Shown here: positions 30,482-42,275 of the stretch, piece by piece
Layout: the number at the start of each line of letters is the position of its first letter
Numbering within the stretch: position 1 is the stretch's first letter
Source: Dactylorhiza incarnata
Lineage: Eukaryota; Streptophyta; Magnoliopsida; Asparagales; Orchidaceae
Direction: 5' to 3'
DNA length: 64,000 bases
Assembly: GCA_033032865.1 (NCBI GenBank)
Contig: JAWHQI010000121.1
Coordinates: 6,510,001-6,574,000 of the forward strand
Program-made: the position numbers and the translations under genes
Notes under the pieces: model-generated
Seen by the model: only the letters and a program-made list of their open reading frames with translations
The model's database searches: none
What the model was told of the DNA's origin: nothing

Positions 30482-31893
30482 TTAAACTAGAAACTTCTTG
30501 TTGTACATGAAGTTGACAAAAGCAGAATAAAGTTTCCTAGATAAATTTTCAATAGCATCAAAGATATAGCCCCTGGTTCTATCAGGATGTTCCTGGACAT
30601 TCCTGATGATTGTATGCAGTTTCTCTAAGACTTTATCACCATCAGGGAGAGTGTCATTTATGGAGTAGCCTTTGCTGATGATGATTGTTGCCTTTTCATC
30701 AATCATCTCAATTGTAATGTTTTGAGTTTTCTTTTGAGTATGCTTGAGCGCAGGTGGTCCCTTGTTATCAACTTTGGGCCTATACTTTGTTTTCTTTTCT
30801 GATTCCCGTTTCTCAGGAATTTCATACATCTTTCCTTTCCCTTTCCAGGGTGAGTCAAGACATTTGTCTATCTTTGCAGGTCTTGTAGGCTTCTTATAGG
30901 GAATGTAGGTTTCCTCTGTACACCCTACACCCATCTTGTGCTTTTGGCCTTTCTCTAGGATGACCCCTGCCTGAGGATTTTTCTTTTGATAGGTTTCAAG
31001 ATCAAACAACTTCTTTGGAATTTTGATAGAAGATTCAGCAAGAATTTGTTCTTTAGTCATCCCCTTCTTGATCTTCTCCATCCAGATATTCCTTTTATCT
31101 TCTGCATCTTTCATAGCTGCTTCATATTCATACAGCTCTCTTTCTCTTATCTCTTCATGTCTCTTCTCCATGTCAGGGTCATAGTATTCCTTTACAGGGC
31201 TTTTAGAAGAAGTAATAGGCATCTTTTCAAACCTTTTTATCTCATTGCAGGCTTTTCTATATTTCTTTTCTTTTGCATACTCCTTCCTTTCTTCTTTAGA
31301 GAAGTTTTGCCAGTAGGGAATGACTTCCATTTTTCTTTTTATCTGTCCTCCTGGACTTTGCCTAGGTAGGATCTGTTTAGAGAGTTTTGCTACTTGTGGA
31401 GGTAGAGGTAGCAGAGGAGGTAGAGAAGAAGGTTGAAGTGGAGGTAGAGGTAGAGGTGGAGATGAAGGTAGAGAAGGAAGTTGAGGTGGAGGTAGAGGTA
31501 GAGGAGGAGATGGAATCTTCTCTTTAAATAGAGAAGGAATTCTTTCAAGAAGAAGAGTGTGATCTGTAATGGAAGGCAGAGTGTCCTCTGGAAGGGCAAT
31601 TTCTGCTGAGGGATGTTTGTCCCCTTCAATCTCTTCTGAAGGAATATCTTCCAGTAGAGGTACTTTTAGTTTAATATAACTGGCAGAGAAGCCAGGAGAG
31701 TGATGCTAAAATTCTTCCTCACATGGAGGTGCATCAATCCACAGTTGTCCTTTCCAGTCATCAGAGGTGGCTGCTTCTTCCTCCCCCTGGACTTCTACTT
31801 CCTCCCCCTGGACTTCAAGGTTCTTTACCACAGCAGACTCCCCTTGAATGTATGGGGCCTCTATTCTGAATGCTGAATTTACAGCATGGTCTC
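30482..31893 (-). pseudogene. Copia-5R accessory (env-like) ORF, C-terminal part, one internal stop
   Basis: The minus frame is open from the Copia-4 LTR boundary (31893) to TAA at 30484-30482, about 470 codons, broken only by TAG at 31708-31706. It begins acidic (E-V-Q-G-E-E-E), passes through a long proline/leucine-rich stretch (about 31560-31380), then a Lys/Glu-rich, probably helical region with W-Q-N-F-S-K-E-E-R-K. It ends with a more globular-looking segment that includes T-I-E-M-I-D-E-K. No signal peptide or clear membrane helix is visible in the surviving part. It resembles the remnant at 1-881. Sirevirus accessory ORFs lie between pol and the 3' LTR, as here. The N-terminus is outside the window, beyond Copia-4. 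Function unknown. Confidence 0.75.
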
Positions 31894-32534
31894 TGTTGGG
31901 TATTGTATCCACAATAGACCTGATTTGAAGAAGTCCCCTTCAAACTAGGATGAATTGTAATTGTATTTGATTATGCACTTTAGCTGTGTTATGACAGGTT
32001 ATTCCACTCTAGGTACAAACCAATGTAAGGTTTCAATGAGTCGTCAAACACAGGCCTGTGCAATGTAATCCCTCATTGTATAGACCAAAGTGTTGGCTCA
32101 TGTGAAATCTCTCTATTAGGATGTACCTCATTTCCTAAGTGCAAGAGAAGGAGGACTGGAGCTGATGGTGGAATCTTTTAAAGAAAGGAATTTTTTCCTA
32201 AGTAAAATTCGGTTATATCATTTAGAACATATAGTCGAATTCGACTATATGGTCTGAATGGATATAATCGAATTCGGTTAATCAAAGATCGAAACTTCTT
32301 CAAAGTAATAGAATAACCGAATTCGGTTATTGAAATTCGGTTATTGTTTTTCGGTGAATGTGTTTAACCGAATTTTGGAATCTGTCGAATTCGGTTATAC
32401 CATTTAACCGAATTCGATTCGGTTATTGCCATTCGGTTATTCCATTTAACCGAATCGGTCTGCTGTAGTTTCCGGTTCGTTTTTGAATGCGTATTTCTTA
32501 GGGCATCTCCCATGTACAGTACACGTGGAGTTAG
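31894..32534 (+). repeat. Copia-4 5' LTR, first part (U3)
   Basis: This part begins TGTTGGGTATTG. A cluster at 32200-32460 repeats CCGAATTCGG and GAATTCGGTTAT, including the 16-bp perfect palindrome TAACCGAATTCGGTTA (32314-32329). It ends at GTTAG (32530-32534), the duplication made by Copia-3. Confidence 0.85.
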
Positions 32535-34453
32535 TGTAGGATTTCATGTGCAATGGAAGGGCGAATTTTAAAAAAAAATTGAACCCTCTAAACCAACCAG
32601 CGCACGGGGACCGGATATCCCATAGCAATGCATAACAAAATAAACCCTAACTCATCACATCTATAACCATCACATGCGTTAGGAATTGTACCTCTAGAGA
32701 ATAAAATCTCTAGGTGGGGTGAAGCCCTCCAAGAAGAAGAATGCAGTCCGGTAAAAAAACGTCCGCACTCTAGGTTCACCTCGAAACCAAATAGCCGCAG
32801 CAGCCCGATCCTCTGATCGAAGGAGGGAGCAAACTAATGCTCAGACCAAGAGAGAATACCAATGACTCCTAAGTGGTCAAACCACTTTCAGTCGCCGACA
32901 ACAAGGGGAGCAAGATGAAGCCGGCCCTAACGCAATTTCACTGTGCCGAGATCGGCTTGGGGAGAATCAACTCCAGCAAGAAATCGGACTGCGCCGAGAG
33001 GGGCTTGAGGAGAAACAACTCCGGCAAGAACTCGGCAGTACGAAGTGAAAGCGGGGCGAGGCCGGAACACCACCTGAGCGAGCTCCCTGAACCGCGAGTG
33101 GGAAAACCTGGAGCGCCGCTAGAGTGTCGTTCCGAGAGAGAGCTGCAGTAGAAAATTAATACACCTCTTCTCTTATTCTCTCTTTCTTTTTATACTTAAA
33201 GTATTTTAGGTTTTTAGGGCAATCAAAAGTAAAAGGATTTTTACTCTAATACCCTCCACTAAAAAAAACTTCAAGCCTTGCTCGTACATTACCCCAAAAA
33301 AAAACATTGGGTGTGATATGAAAATATTTGTGGCCATATAATGTTATACACATTATAATACTTATATTTACATCGTTATTAATTTCATAACGAATTTGAT
33401 TCGTCATCTCAATTAACAGTAATATAATGTCACAAATAATTGCGGTCTGAGCATGTCGTTATTTGACATATAGTTTTGTTCGAATTCCACTATGTAATTT
33501 GATTTATTATATCACTAAATCAATTACATAAAACACGAATCGAGGCTATTTCTATTCGTTTGGTGTGACCTTACAGAGTGACCATGTTGCCTCGAGAATA
33601 ATATGATACGCCTTATATTAAAGACTGAAAGAGGCTTTATCAAGGCATTTCAGTCGCCTCGACAACACAGCAGCAAAGAAGAAGATCAACTTGACCTGTG
33701 TCTAACTGTGTCACATGATATCATAAATATTGTGTGAAAGAGGTCCGTGTCAATTTCGCACTATATTTGTCTTTCTTGGTCTCATAAGTGAGTTGTGTTT
33801 ATAACTACGTCAGTTATAATGCATGCTACACAACCTCGCTCTGCCAAGGGGCCCGACTGTATCATTACCAAACTATTTTGGGGACACGCCGATATTTCGA
33901 TGTGCACATTTTTCTGCGCATGAGTATGAACAACGAATCATAGTATTTATTCCCATCATGAGATGGTATTCAACTATAATCACATTGCTCACACCGACGC
34001 GCTAAATCTACACTTCTCATATCTCAAAGATAGACATGTTGTAAACATTATTGACACTTAACACATTCCACATAATGTTACACCATAAAAGGGTCTATTT
34101 CAATATGTATGAAGTTATACACATACATACTCATATGATTAAATGATAACCATTTATCAACATTTATAGAACTCAAATGTACTTTAATCCATATGACAAT
34201 CTTAGTCCGGTAATCACTGTTCCTCTTTGATTACCACGATTGTGAAAACATGAGATTGCATGACTCTATAAATCATGGTTCTATGGTTCAAGACCAAGAG
34301 CATCTTCCCAAACCTTACATGATACAAGTCACATAATCAAGGAACAAAATGTTATAACATTCTACAATACATTCTAAAATGTTACAACATTCTAGAAACA
34401 TGAACATACAGTAAAAAGGGAAAGAGACAACTTTCAAAACACCACTTCCTTCA
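32535..34453 (-). repeat. Copia-3 3' LTR
   Basis: 1919 bp with TG...CA ends (TGAAGGAAGTGG at the element start). It contains AATGTT...AACATT inverted words at 34349-34402. ORFs in it are shadows repeated in the partner LTR. Confidence 0.95.
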
Positions 34454-34464
34454 GTCTCCCACTT
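34454..34464 (-). promoter_or_regulatory. Copia-3 polypurine tract
   Basis: In minus sense AAGTGGGAGAC lies directly before the 3' LTR, identical to the Copia-1 tract. Confidence 0.85.
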
Positions 34465-34521
34465 GTTTTTAAAGTTTCTCAAACATTAGAAACTACAAAA
34501 GAAAAGGAGCAACCTTTGAAA

Positions 34522-37500
34522 TCACTCATCAAGCCACTCTCCATGGTCTCGTAACCCCATGGATTCGAAATGAATTTCACTCTTGGCTTGAGATAAAGGT
34601 TTGGTGAAAGGATCAGCTGTGTTGCTGCTAGTGTCTATCCATAAAAGTGCAATCTTCCCTTCCTCGATGAAGTCCCGCGTCACAAAATACTTTCTATCCA
34701 TGTATTTCGTCTTGTGATGCGACCTTGGCTCCTTAATTTGAGAAATGGAGGCACTATTGTCGCAAAACAACTTCAAGGGGGCTTCACTTGATGGAACGAC
34801 TCCAAGTTCTTCGAGGAACTTCTTTATCCAAACTCCCTCTTTGCTGGCTTCCGCAGCCGCCATTACTTCTGCCGCGGTGGTCGAGTCGGCGGTGGTTGAT
34901 TGTTTCCAACTGCGCCAACTCACGGCCCCACCATTCAGAAGGAAAACGAATCCATACTGCGATTTCCTGTCGTCAGGATCAGTCATGAAACTAGCATCCG
35001 TGTAGCCTTCTACAACTAGTTCCTTACTCCCACCAAAAACAAGAAACTTATTCTTGGTTCTTTTCAGGTACCTAAGAATATTTTTGACAACGGTCCAATG
35101 ATTAGGACCGGGTGAAGCTTGATGTCGACTCGTTATGCTTAGAGCATATGCAACATCCGGTCTTGTACAAGTCATGACATACATGATGGAACCTATGGCG
35201 GAAGCATAGGGAACATTCTTCATGTATTCAATGTCTGTGTGCGCTGATGCACATTGAGACTTCCCCAACTGTAAAGACGTCTTCATTGGCACGTTTCCTT
35301 TCTTAGAGTTTTCCATGTGAAACCTTTCTAAGACTTTGTCAATGTAAATACTTTGACTTAGGCCAATGAGTCTTCGAGACCTATCCCTATATATCTTAAT
35401 CCCCAAGATATATTGGGCTTGTCCCATGTCCTTCATTGAAAATATTGTTTTCAATGAGTCTCTTGTTTGTTCCATTAGAGGTATATGATTTCCCATTAAT
35501 AATATATCATCTACGTACAATACTAAAAATATGATGTAACTCCCACTAGCCTTCTTGTATACACAAGGTTCTTCCTTGCTTTGAATGAAACCGAGGGCTT
35601 TCACCTCATCGTCAAAGCGTTTGTTCCAACTCCTTGCGGACTGCTTTAAACCATAAATGGCCATTAGAAGTCTACATACTTTCTGGTTGTTGTCCGGATC
35701 TTCAAAACCTTGAGGTTGCACCATGCACACTTCCTCAACTAGTTTTCCATTTAGGAAAGCTGTTTTGATATCCAACTGCCATATTTCATAGTCGTGGAAT
35801 GCGGCGATAGCCAACATGATCCGAATTGTTTTGAACATTACAACCGGCGAAAAGGTTTCATCGTAGTCAATCCCTTGAATTTGACTAAAACCTTTTGCTA
35901 CAAGCCTTGCTTTATAGGTTGTTAGGTTCCCATTCATGTCCATCTTCCTCTTGAAAATCCATTTGTTTGGAATGGCTTTCTTTGCATCAGGAAGGTCAAC
36001 CAAGTCCCACACTTGATTGTCATACATGGATTGCATTTCGGATCTCATGGCCTCCAACCAGGCCTCTGAATCTTTCCTTCCTAATGCTTCTTCATAGGTT
36101 AGGGGATCTTCAGTGTCTATCACCAACACTTCATGAAAACCCATGTAAAGGTCGGGCTTTCTTTTCACCCTTGTAGACCTTCTGAGTTCCATTTGCTCAT
36201 TCTGTTCACCTTGAGGCTCTCGAATTTCTCCTACCACCTCTTGTGGAATCAATTCATGTTCAACACGAGCCAAGCAACCGCCTTGTGGCGTATTGTGACA
36301 CTCCTCAACATAAATTTGTGGAGGTGTATTATCCACACTCCCACTGAGCAAAGGAACCATATGTGATAGCTCGCGATCATCTCGAATTTCGAAATTCAAC
36401 TCATGATCACTACCTTGTAGGTCCTCTTGAGTTTCCTCAAGTGTTATCCTACGATCACATCCTTTAATTCTTTCGAGAAACTCCTTCTCTAAGAATGTAG
36501 CACCTTTCTTTACGAATGTAGTATTCGTCGACTTGTGCCAAAAACTATACCCTTTGGTTTCTCTTGGGTATCCTATGAAAAAACATTTGTCTGCTTTGGG
36601 TTCTAACTTTGTCGATTGCATTCGTTTCACAAATGCTTCGCAACCCCAAATTTTAAGGAAAGATAAATTAGGCGGTTTTCCAAACCATGCATCATATGGA
36701 GTTTTATCAACAGATTTTGTTGGAACAATATTTAAAGTGAGAATTGCAGAAAGAAGAGCATGACTCCAAAAATATATTGGTAGATCGGACTGACACATCA
36801 TGGAACGAACCATGTCTAGCAGGGTTCGGTTTCTCCTTTCAGAGACACCATTCCACTGCGGGGTGCCAGGTGGAGTAAGTTGTGGTACAATACCATGCTC
36901 CTTCAGGTAAGTAGTGAACAAGTTGCTCATGTACTCACCTCCACGATCGGTTCTTAAGACTTTAATTCTCTTGTCAAGTTGGTTCTCTACTTCATTTTTG
37001 TACTCCTTGAATTTCTCAAGGGATTCACTTTTATTCCTCATAAGATAAACATAGCCATATCGGCTATGATCATCTGTGAAGGTAATGAAGTACCTATAAC
37101 CTTCTCTAGCACTTGTGCTCATTGGACCGCATACATCTGAATGTATCAATTCCAACAGGCCGTTTGCTCTCGCACCTTTCTTGCCGAAAGGTGTCTTGGT
37201 CATTTTTCCAGTTAAACATGATTCGCATGTCCCAATTGCATCTAAATCAAATGAGTTCAAAAGATTTGTTTGATGCAATTTCCTTATACGTTTCTCGTTT
37301 ATATGACCAAGACGATGGTGCCATAAGAGTGTCTCGTTTATATGAGATATTTTGAGTCTTTTGTTATTGACATTCATAACATGTTTATCTTCCATAATAT
37401 TAAGCAAATATAATCCATTAGAAATGAAAGCATTTGCGTAAATTAAACCATCCTTCTTAATTGTCATTCGTGAATTTTCAATCACAAAACTAAAACCTTC

Positions 37501-38676
37501 TGCATCTAAACATGATACAGATATAATGTTTCTCAAAATGGAAGGGACATGATAAACATCTTTCAAAATTAAAACTAAACCACTAGATAAATGAAGGTCT
37601 AAGGTGCCTACTGTAACCGCGGAGATTCTTGCACCATTCCCGACCTTCAGCACAACCTCTCCTTTAGAGAGCGTTCTTCTATCCCTTAGTGACTGCACAT
37701 TAGAAACTAAGTGAGCACATGATCCGGTATCTATTACCCAATCAAGGATAGCTGTGGTCAAGTTTAAATTCAGTTCAATAACATATATACCTTTAGGGCG
37801 CTTGCGTTCGATCTTGCCTTCATCCAAGTCCTTTTTGTACTTGGGGCAGTTCATCTTGTAGTGTCCCTTTTCATGACAATGGAAACACTCGGTGAGATCT
37901 GTTGGAGAGTTCTTCACCTTGCTTCCCTTGGAGTTGCTCGCATGAGCTGCTCCCTTATTGCCTTTATAGGAGGAACCTCTACTTGCATTTTTGATTGTAC
38001 CTTTGCCTTTATTTTTAAAGGGCTTCTTGCTATTTGATGCAACGGCCAAGACAGTATTTGCCTTTGTCTTGCCCATATCTACCTCAGCAGTCTTGAGGGC
38101 GTTATGGAGCTCATTCATGGTCATCTTCCTTTCACGCATATGGTAATGCATTATGAAGTCCTTGTAGGAATAAGGAAGCGACCCCAGAATGATGTCCTCA
38201 GCTATGTCATCAGGAAGTTGAGAATTCAGCTTCTCCAATTTCTCCAGATAACCTTGCACCTTAAGGAAATGCACTGAGACCGATTCACCCTCCATCATTT
38301 TGCACCTCGTGAGTGCTATGGTGGTTTTATAGCGCTCCTTTCGGGCACTATCGGTGAACATTTTCTCAAGTTGAGATATAATTTCCTTAGCAGGGGTATC
38401 GAGAAATTTTCTTTGCAATTGATCGCCAATACTGGCCAAGATCAATGTCTGCACGACACGCTGTTGTTCATCCCATTTCTTTTGTTCCTCCTTTTCAACA
38501 TTGGTTGGTTTTCCTTTCTCCTTCTCTTCTGGGTACTTTCCATCCAGAATTTGTTGGAGATTTTCTAAACGCAACACAATGTTCAACTTGAGGATCCAAT
38601 CAGAATAGTTTGAACCATCATTAGCAAGGGGACTTTTATCAATTATGGAACGCAGAAAATTTGGCAGGGTTGACAT
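34522..38676 (-). CDS. Copia-3 gag-pol polyprotein, 1384 aa, intact
   Basis: One uninterrupted ATG-started frame. In order: gag (about 1-205); basic linker; intact CCHC knuckle C-F-H-C-H-E-K-G-H-Y-K-M-N-C (264-277); protease D-T-G at 316; integrase HHCC (H453, H458, C484, C487); integrase core with Asp514 (H-S-D-V-C-G-P), Asp577 (R-T-D-R-G-G-E-Y) and Glu613 (G-V-S-E-R-R), giving exact D-35-E spacing; RT with Y-V-D-D-I-L-L; RNase H with Y-T-D-A-S, C-D-N-S-A-S and A-D-P-F-T-K-P. All catalytic residues I can check are present, and the flanking duplication and near-identical LTRs suggest recent insertion. One departure: the RNase H segment reads S-T-T-A-A-E where Copia-1 has S-T-T-E-A-E, and Copia-1's first Glu is Ala here. 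It is the best candidate in the window for a mobile or recently mobile copy. Confidence 0.95.
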   Translation of the reverse strand: MSTLPNFLRSIIDKSPLANDGSNYSDWILKLNIVLRLENLQQILDGKYPEEKEKGKPTNVEKEEQKKWDEQQRVVQTLILASIGDQLQRKFLDTPAKEIISQLEKMFTDSARKERYKTTIALTRCKMMEGESVSVHFLKVQGYLEKLEKLNSQLPDDIAEDIILGSLPYSYKDFIMHYHMRERKMTMNELHNALKTAEVDMGKTKANTVLAVASNSKKPFKNKGKGTIKNASRGSSYKGNKGAAHASNSKGSKVKNSPTDLTECFHCHEKGHYKMNCPKYKKDLDEGKIERKRPKGIYVIELNLNLTTAILDWVIDTGSCAHLVSNVQSLRDRRTLSKGEVVLKVGNGARISAVTVGTLDLHLSSGLVLILKDVYHVPSILRNIISVSCLDAEGFSFVIENSRMTIKKDGLIYANAFISNGLYLLNIMEDKHVMNVNNKRLKISHINETLLWHHRLGHINEKRIRKLHQTNLLNSFDLDAIGTCESCLTGKMTKTPFGKKGARANGLLELIHSDVCGPMSTSAREGYRYFITFTDDHSRYGYVYLMRNKSESLEKFKEYKNEVENQLDKRIKVLRTDRGGEYMSNLFTTYLKEHGIVPQLTPPGTPQWNGVSERRNRTLLDMVRSMMCQSDLPIYFWSHALLSAILTLNIVPTKSVDKTPYDAWFGKPPNLSFLKIWGCEAFVKRMQSTKLEPKADKCFFIGYPRETKGYSFWHKSTNTTFVKKGATFLEKEFLERIKGCDRRITLEETQEDLQGSDHELNFEIRDDRELSHMVPLLSGSVDNTPPQIYVEECHNTPQGGCLARVEHELIPQEVVGEIREPQGEQNEQMELRRSTRVKRKPDLYMGFHEVLVIDTEDPLTYEEALGRKDSEAWLEAMRSEMQSMYDNQVWDLVDLPDAKKAIPNKWIFKRKMDMNGNLTTYKARLVAKGFSQIQGIDYDETFSPVVMFKTIRIMLAIAAFHDYEIWQLDIKTAFLNGKLVEEVCMVQPQGFEDPDNNQKVCRLLMAIYGLKQSARSWNKRFDDEVKALGFIQSKEEPCVYKKASGSYIIFLVLYVDDILLMGNHIPLMEQTRDSLKTIFSMKDMGQAQYILGIKIYRDRSRRLIGLSQSIYIDKVLERFHMENSKKGNVPMKTSLQLGKSQCASAHTDIEYMKNVPYASAIGSIMYVMTCTRPDVAYALSITSRHQASPGPNHWTVVKNILRYLKRTKNKFLVFGGSKELVVEGYTDASFMTDPDDRKSQYGFVFLLNGGAVSWRSWKQSTTADSTTAAEVMAAAEASKEGVWIKKFLEELGVVPSSEAPLKLFCDNSASISQIKEPRSHHKTKYMDRKYFVTRDFIEEGKIALLWIDTSSNTADPFTKPLSQAKSEIHFESMGLRDHGEWLDE

Positions 38677-39528
38677 GATTCTAAAAGAAAAAGAGGAAAA
38701 ATACTTTACTTAAAGTTCATTAAAAGAAACTGTTGCTATGTTAAAAGAAATATTAACACAACTCAGCACAAGATCCTTTCCAAACAAGCGGACTCATCCA
38801 TTTGTTTGTCCAGGTAGGTACAACACCAATCACAACCTTTAAGCGAAGCTTAACTCTTATGATTCTTGTACTAAATTATTATATGTTTTAGATTAAAACC
38901 AAAATAATTTATAAAACCCTTTTCCAAAAAATTCAAGCCTAGATCTTGAAAACTTTGTTTAAGAAAACTCATTTTATTGGCCAACTAGTGTGGACGCGGT
39001 ATTCCCACAAGAAGAGCAAATTGTGCCTCACACAGATTTAGTCTCCTGTGGCCTAATACCATGCTCACACACGTTCCACTATATCTGGTGATTGGAATCA
39101 CACTCATGCTCATCCGAAGTCACTAGCTTAAGTGGATAAAATGAGAAGGAAAACATCTTAAATTTTTCATTTCACATTCCGTTAAGAAATGAAGGGAAAT
39201 CAGAATATAGCCTAACTCACGACATTCTAATAAAATATTACATCCATCACAAACAATTACATTCCAGAGTTTGCAAAAGGAAATAAAAGAATGCCTGAAC
39301 CGGAGAAAACCCACTAGCCGGGACCCTAACATTGGATAAGCCTAAGTACACAACCCAACATGATTCATCTAGATCATTTTTAAATCCAAAAAAAAAATAA
39401 TCTCCTCATAATCCATACTAGGGTGGATTACGTAATATGAATCAATGGATTTGGATATAGCCAATCCAAACTATAAGGTACCGAAACTAGCAACAACAGA
39501 GTTACATCGCTATGAGATATCAAACCTA
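38677..39528 (-). other. Copia-3 untranslated leader
   Basis: An 850-bp noncoding stretch between primer site and gag ATG. No ORF or repeat of note. Confidence 0.6.
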
Positions 39529-39540
39529 GCTCTGATACCA
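39529..39540 (-). promoter_or_regulatory. Copia-3 primer binding site, tRNA-Met(i)
   Basis: Complement reads TGGTATCAGAGC, one base from the 5' LTR. Confidence 0.95.
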
Positions 39541-39541
39541 C

Positions 39542-41471
39542 TGTAGGATTTCATGTGCAATGGAAGGGCGAATTTTAAAAAAAAATTGAACCCTCTAAAC
39601 CAACCAGCGCACGGGGACCGGATATCCCATAGCAATGCATAACAAAATAAACCCTAACTCATCACATCTATAACCATCACATGCGTTAGGAATTGTACCT
39701 CTAGAGAATAAAATCTCTAGGTGGGGTGAAGCCCTCCAAGAAGAAGAATGCAGTCCGGTAAAAAAACGTCCGCACTCTAGGTTCACCTCGAAACCAAATA
39801 GCCGCAGCAGCCCGATCCTCTGATCGAAGGAGGGAGCAAACTAATGCTCAGACCAAGAGAGAATACCAATGACTCCTAAGTGGTCAAACCACTTTCAGTC
39901 GCCGGCAACAAGGGGAGCAAGATGAAGCCGGCCCTAACGCGATTTCACTGTGCCGAGATCGGCTTGGGGAGAATCAACTCCAGCAAGAAATCGGACTGCG
40001 CCGAGAGGGGCTTGAGGAGAAACAACTCCGGCAAGAACTCGGCAAGAACTCGGCAGTACGAAGTGAAAGCGGGGCGAGGCCGGAACACCACCTGAGCGAG
40101 CTCCCTGAACCGCGAGTGGGAAAACCTGGAGCGCTGCTAGAGTGTCGTTCCGAGAGAGAGCTGCGGTAGAAAATTAATACACCTCTTCTCTTATTCTCTC
40201 TTTCTTTTTATACTTAAAGTATTTTAGGTTTTTAGGGCAATCAAAAGTAAAAGGATTTTTACTCTAATACCCTCCACTAAAAAAAACTTCAAGCCTTGCT
40301 CGTACATTACCCCAAAGAAAAACATTGGGTGTGATATGAAAATATTTGTGGCCATATAATGTTATACACATTATAATACTTATATTTACATCGTTATTAA
40401 TTTCATAACGAATTTGATTCGTCATCTCAATTAACAGTAATATAATGTCACAAATAATTGCGGTCTGAGCATGTCGTTATTTGACATATAGTTTTGTTCG
40501 AATTCCACTATGTAATTTGATTTATTATATCACTAAATCAATTACATAAAACACGAATCGAGGCTATTTCTATTCGTTTGGTGTGACCTTACAGAGTGAC
40601 CATGTTGCCTCGGGAATAATATGATACGCCTTATATTAAAGACTGAAAGAGGCTTTATCAAGGCATTTCAGTCGCCTCGACAACACAGCAGCAAAGAAGA
40701 AGATCAACTTGACCTGTGTCTAACTGTGTCACATGATATCATAAATATTGTGTGAAAGAGGTCCGTGTCAATTTCGCACTATATTTGTCTTTCTTGGTCT
40801 CATAAGTGAGTTGTGTTTATAACTACGTCAGTTATAATGCATGCTACACAACCTCGCTCTGCCAAGGGGCCCGACTGTATCATTACCAAACTATTTTGGG
40901 GACACGCCGATATTTCGATGTGCACATTTTTCTGCGCATGAGTATGAACAACGAATCATAGTATTTATTCCCATCATGAGATGGTATTCAACTATAATCA
41001 CATTGCTCACACCGACGCGCTAAATCTACACTTCTCATATCTCAAAGATAGACATGTTGTAAACATTATTGACACTTAACACATTCCACATAATGTTACA
41101 ACATAAAAGGGTCTATTTCAATATGTATGAAGTTATACACATACATACTCATATGATTAAATGATAACCATTTATCAACATTTATAGAACTCAAATGTAC
41201 TTTAATCCATATGACAATCTTAGTCCGGTAATCACTGTTCCTCTTTGATTACCACGATTGTGAAAACATGAGATTGCATGACTCTATAAATCATGGTTCT
41301 ATGGTTCAAGACCAAGAGCATCTTCCCAAACCTTACATGATACAAGTCACATAATCAAGGAACAAAATGTTACAACATTCTACAATACATTCTAAAATGT
41401 TACAACATTCTAGAAACATGAACATACAGTAAAAAGGGAAAGAGACAACTTTCAAAACACCACTTCCTTCA
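39542..41471 (-). repeat. Copia-3 5' LTR
   Basis: 1930 bp. Differs from the 3' LTR by scattered substitutions and by an 11-bp tandem duplication (GGCAAGAACTC) near 40035, which accounts exactly for the length difference. Confidence 0.95.
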
Positions 41472-42197
41472 GTTAGATCCTTAATTCGCGCATTTGACCG
41501 TTGTAGAAGACCGTATAAATACCCTTGATGTATTTCCTTTTAACCCTAATCACTAATCGAGAATCAAAAGAAAGAATCGCAAAGTTTCGGCCGACATCTC
41601 TCGCGCACAAGTCTCGTCTTCGACAAAGCTGTGATTTGTGATTCGTCTTCTACAGATTCAAGCTTCTCAGATCGAGTAAAGAATCGATCAAGATTTCTTC
41701 GTTCTTCCTCTAAAAGAATTGAAATACATTGTCAAGAAGAAGAAATCCATTTCTCAAGATCTGAAGAAAAACTTCATCTGAAGTTTAAGAAGATTGTTTT
41801 TCAATCTACGTTGTGTTGTAATAAACATTTTTCTAAACCTTGTAGGAAGCTTGCTTCCGAGTGTTGTGTAGATCCTTGTTTGAGGATCGAGTTGTAGGAG
41901 TTGTTTTTGCTCCGAGTTGTAGGAGTGGTGCACTCCGAGTTGTAGGAGTTTTTACTCCGAGGTGTAAGATTATTTTAATCTGAGTTTGGTGAAGTAGCCG
42001 AGTCTAGCCACGAGGTGCTAGATAGGCGAGGCGGGAAAGTGGACGTACCCATTCCGGGGAACCACTATAAATCCTTGTGTCTGTGATGTGCTTTATTGTG
42101 TGCTTTTCTGTGTTATATTTTTAAATTCCGCGTAAAGACATAGAATCCACCTATTCACCCCCCTCTAGGTGATTTGGGCCGCAACTAGATACTTTCA
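41472..42197 (+). repeat. Copia-4 5' LTR, second part
   Basis: It starts with the second GTTAG duplication copy. TATAAATA is at 41514-41521. Near-repeats of GAGTTGTAGGAG with CTCCGAG (about 41885-41975) form potential hairpins. GGGGAACCACT is at 42056-42066. The LTR ends ACTTTCA at 42197. With 31894-32534 the LTR is about 1362 bp. Confidence 0.9.
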
Positions 42198-42199
42198 AT

Positions 42200-42211
42200 T
42201 GGTATCAGAGC
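42200..42211 (+). promoter_or_regulatory. Copia-4 primer binding site, tRNA-Met(i)
   Basis: TGGTATCAGAGC lies two bases after the LTR end. Confidence 0.95.
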
Positions 42212-42275
42212 TAGGTTGTTCGCTATAAGGCTAACACCTTGAACAAGACCTCCTTATCTAGTTGCCTAAGCAAGT

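Larger units (their letters stand above)
28958..31893 (-). mobile_element. Copia-5R: 3' end of an inverted Sirevirus
   Basis: In minus orientation the visible part is: C-terminal two-thirds or so of an accessory ORF, polypurine tract, 3' LTR. It inserted into Copia-2 integrase and was itself interrupted by Copia-4 at 31894. Its gag-pol and 5' LTR should lie beyond the right end of Copia-4. The 5 bases before the LTR are TAACA (28953-28957); a matching duplication can only be sought outside the window. Confidence 0.85.
32535..41471 (-). mobile_element. Copia-3: complete, probably young Ty1/copia element
   Basis: Full LTR pair, primer site, one intact ORF and polypurine tract, flanked by the exact 5-bp duplication GTTAG (32530-32534 and 41472-41476). 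The domain order and gag style are closest to Copia-1, not to the Sireviruses. By eye the two LTRs differ at about eight sites plus one 11-bp duplication. It inserted in the U3 of Copia-4. Confidence 0.95.

Noticed and set aside
32873..33151. Small ORFs in the Copia-3 LTR, duplicated at 39880-40095
   Set aside because: Copies of LTR sequence; the reading frame is changed by an 11-bp duplication in the second copy.
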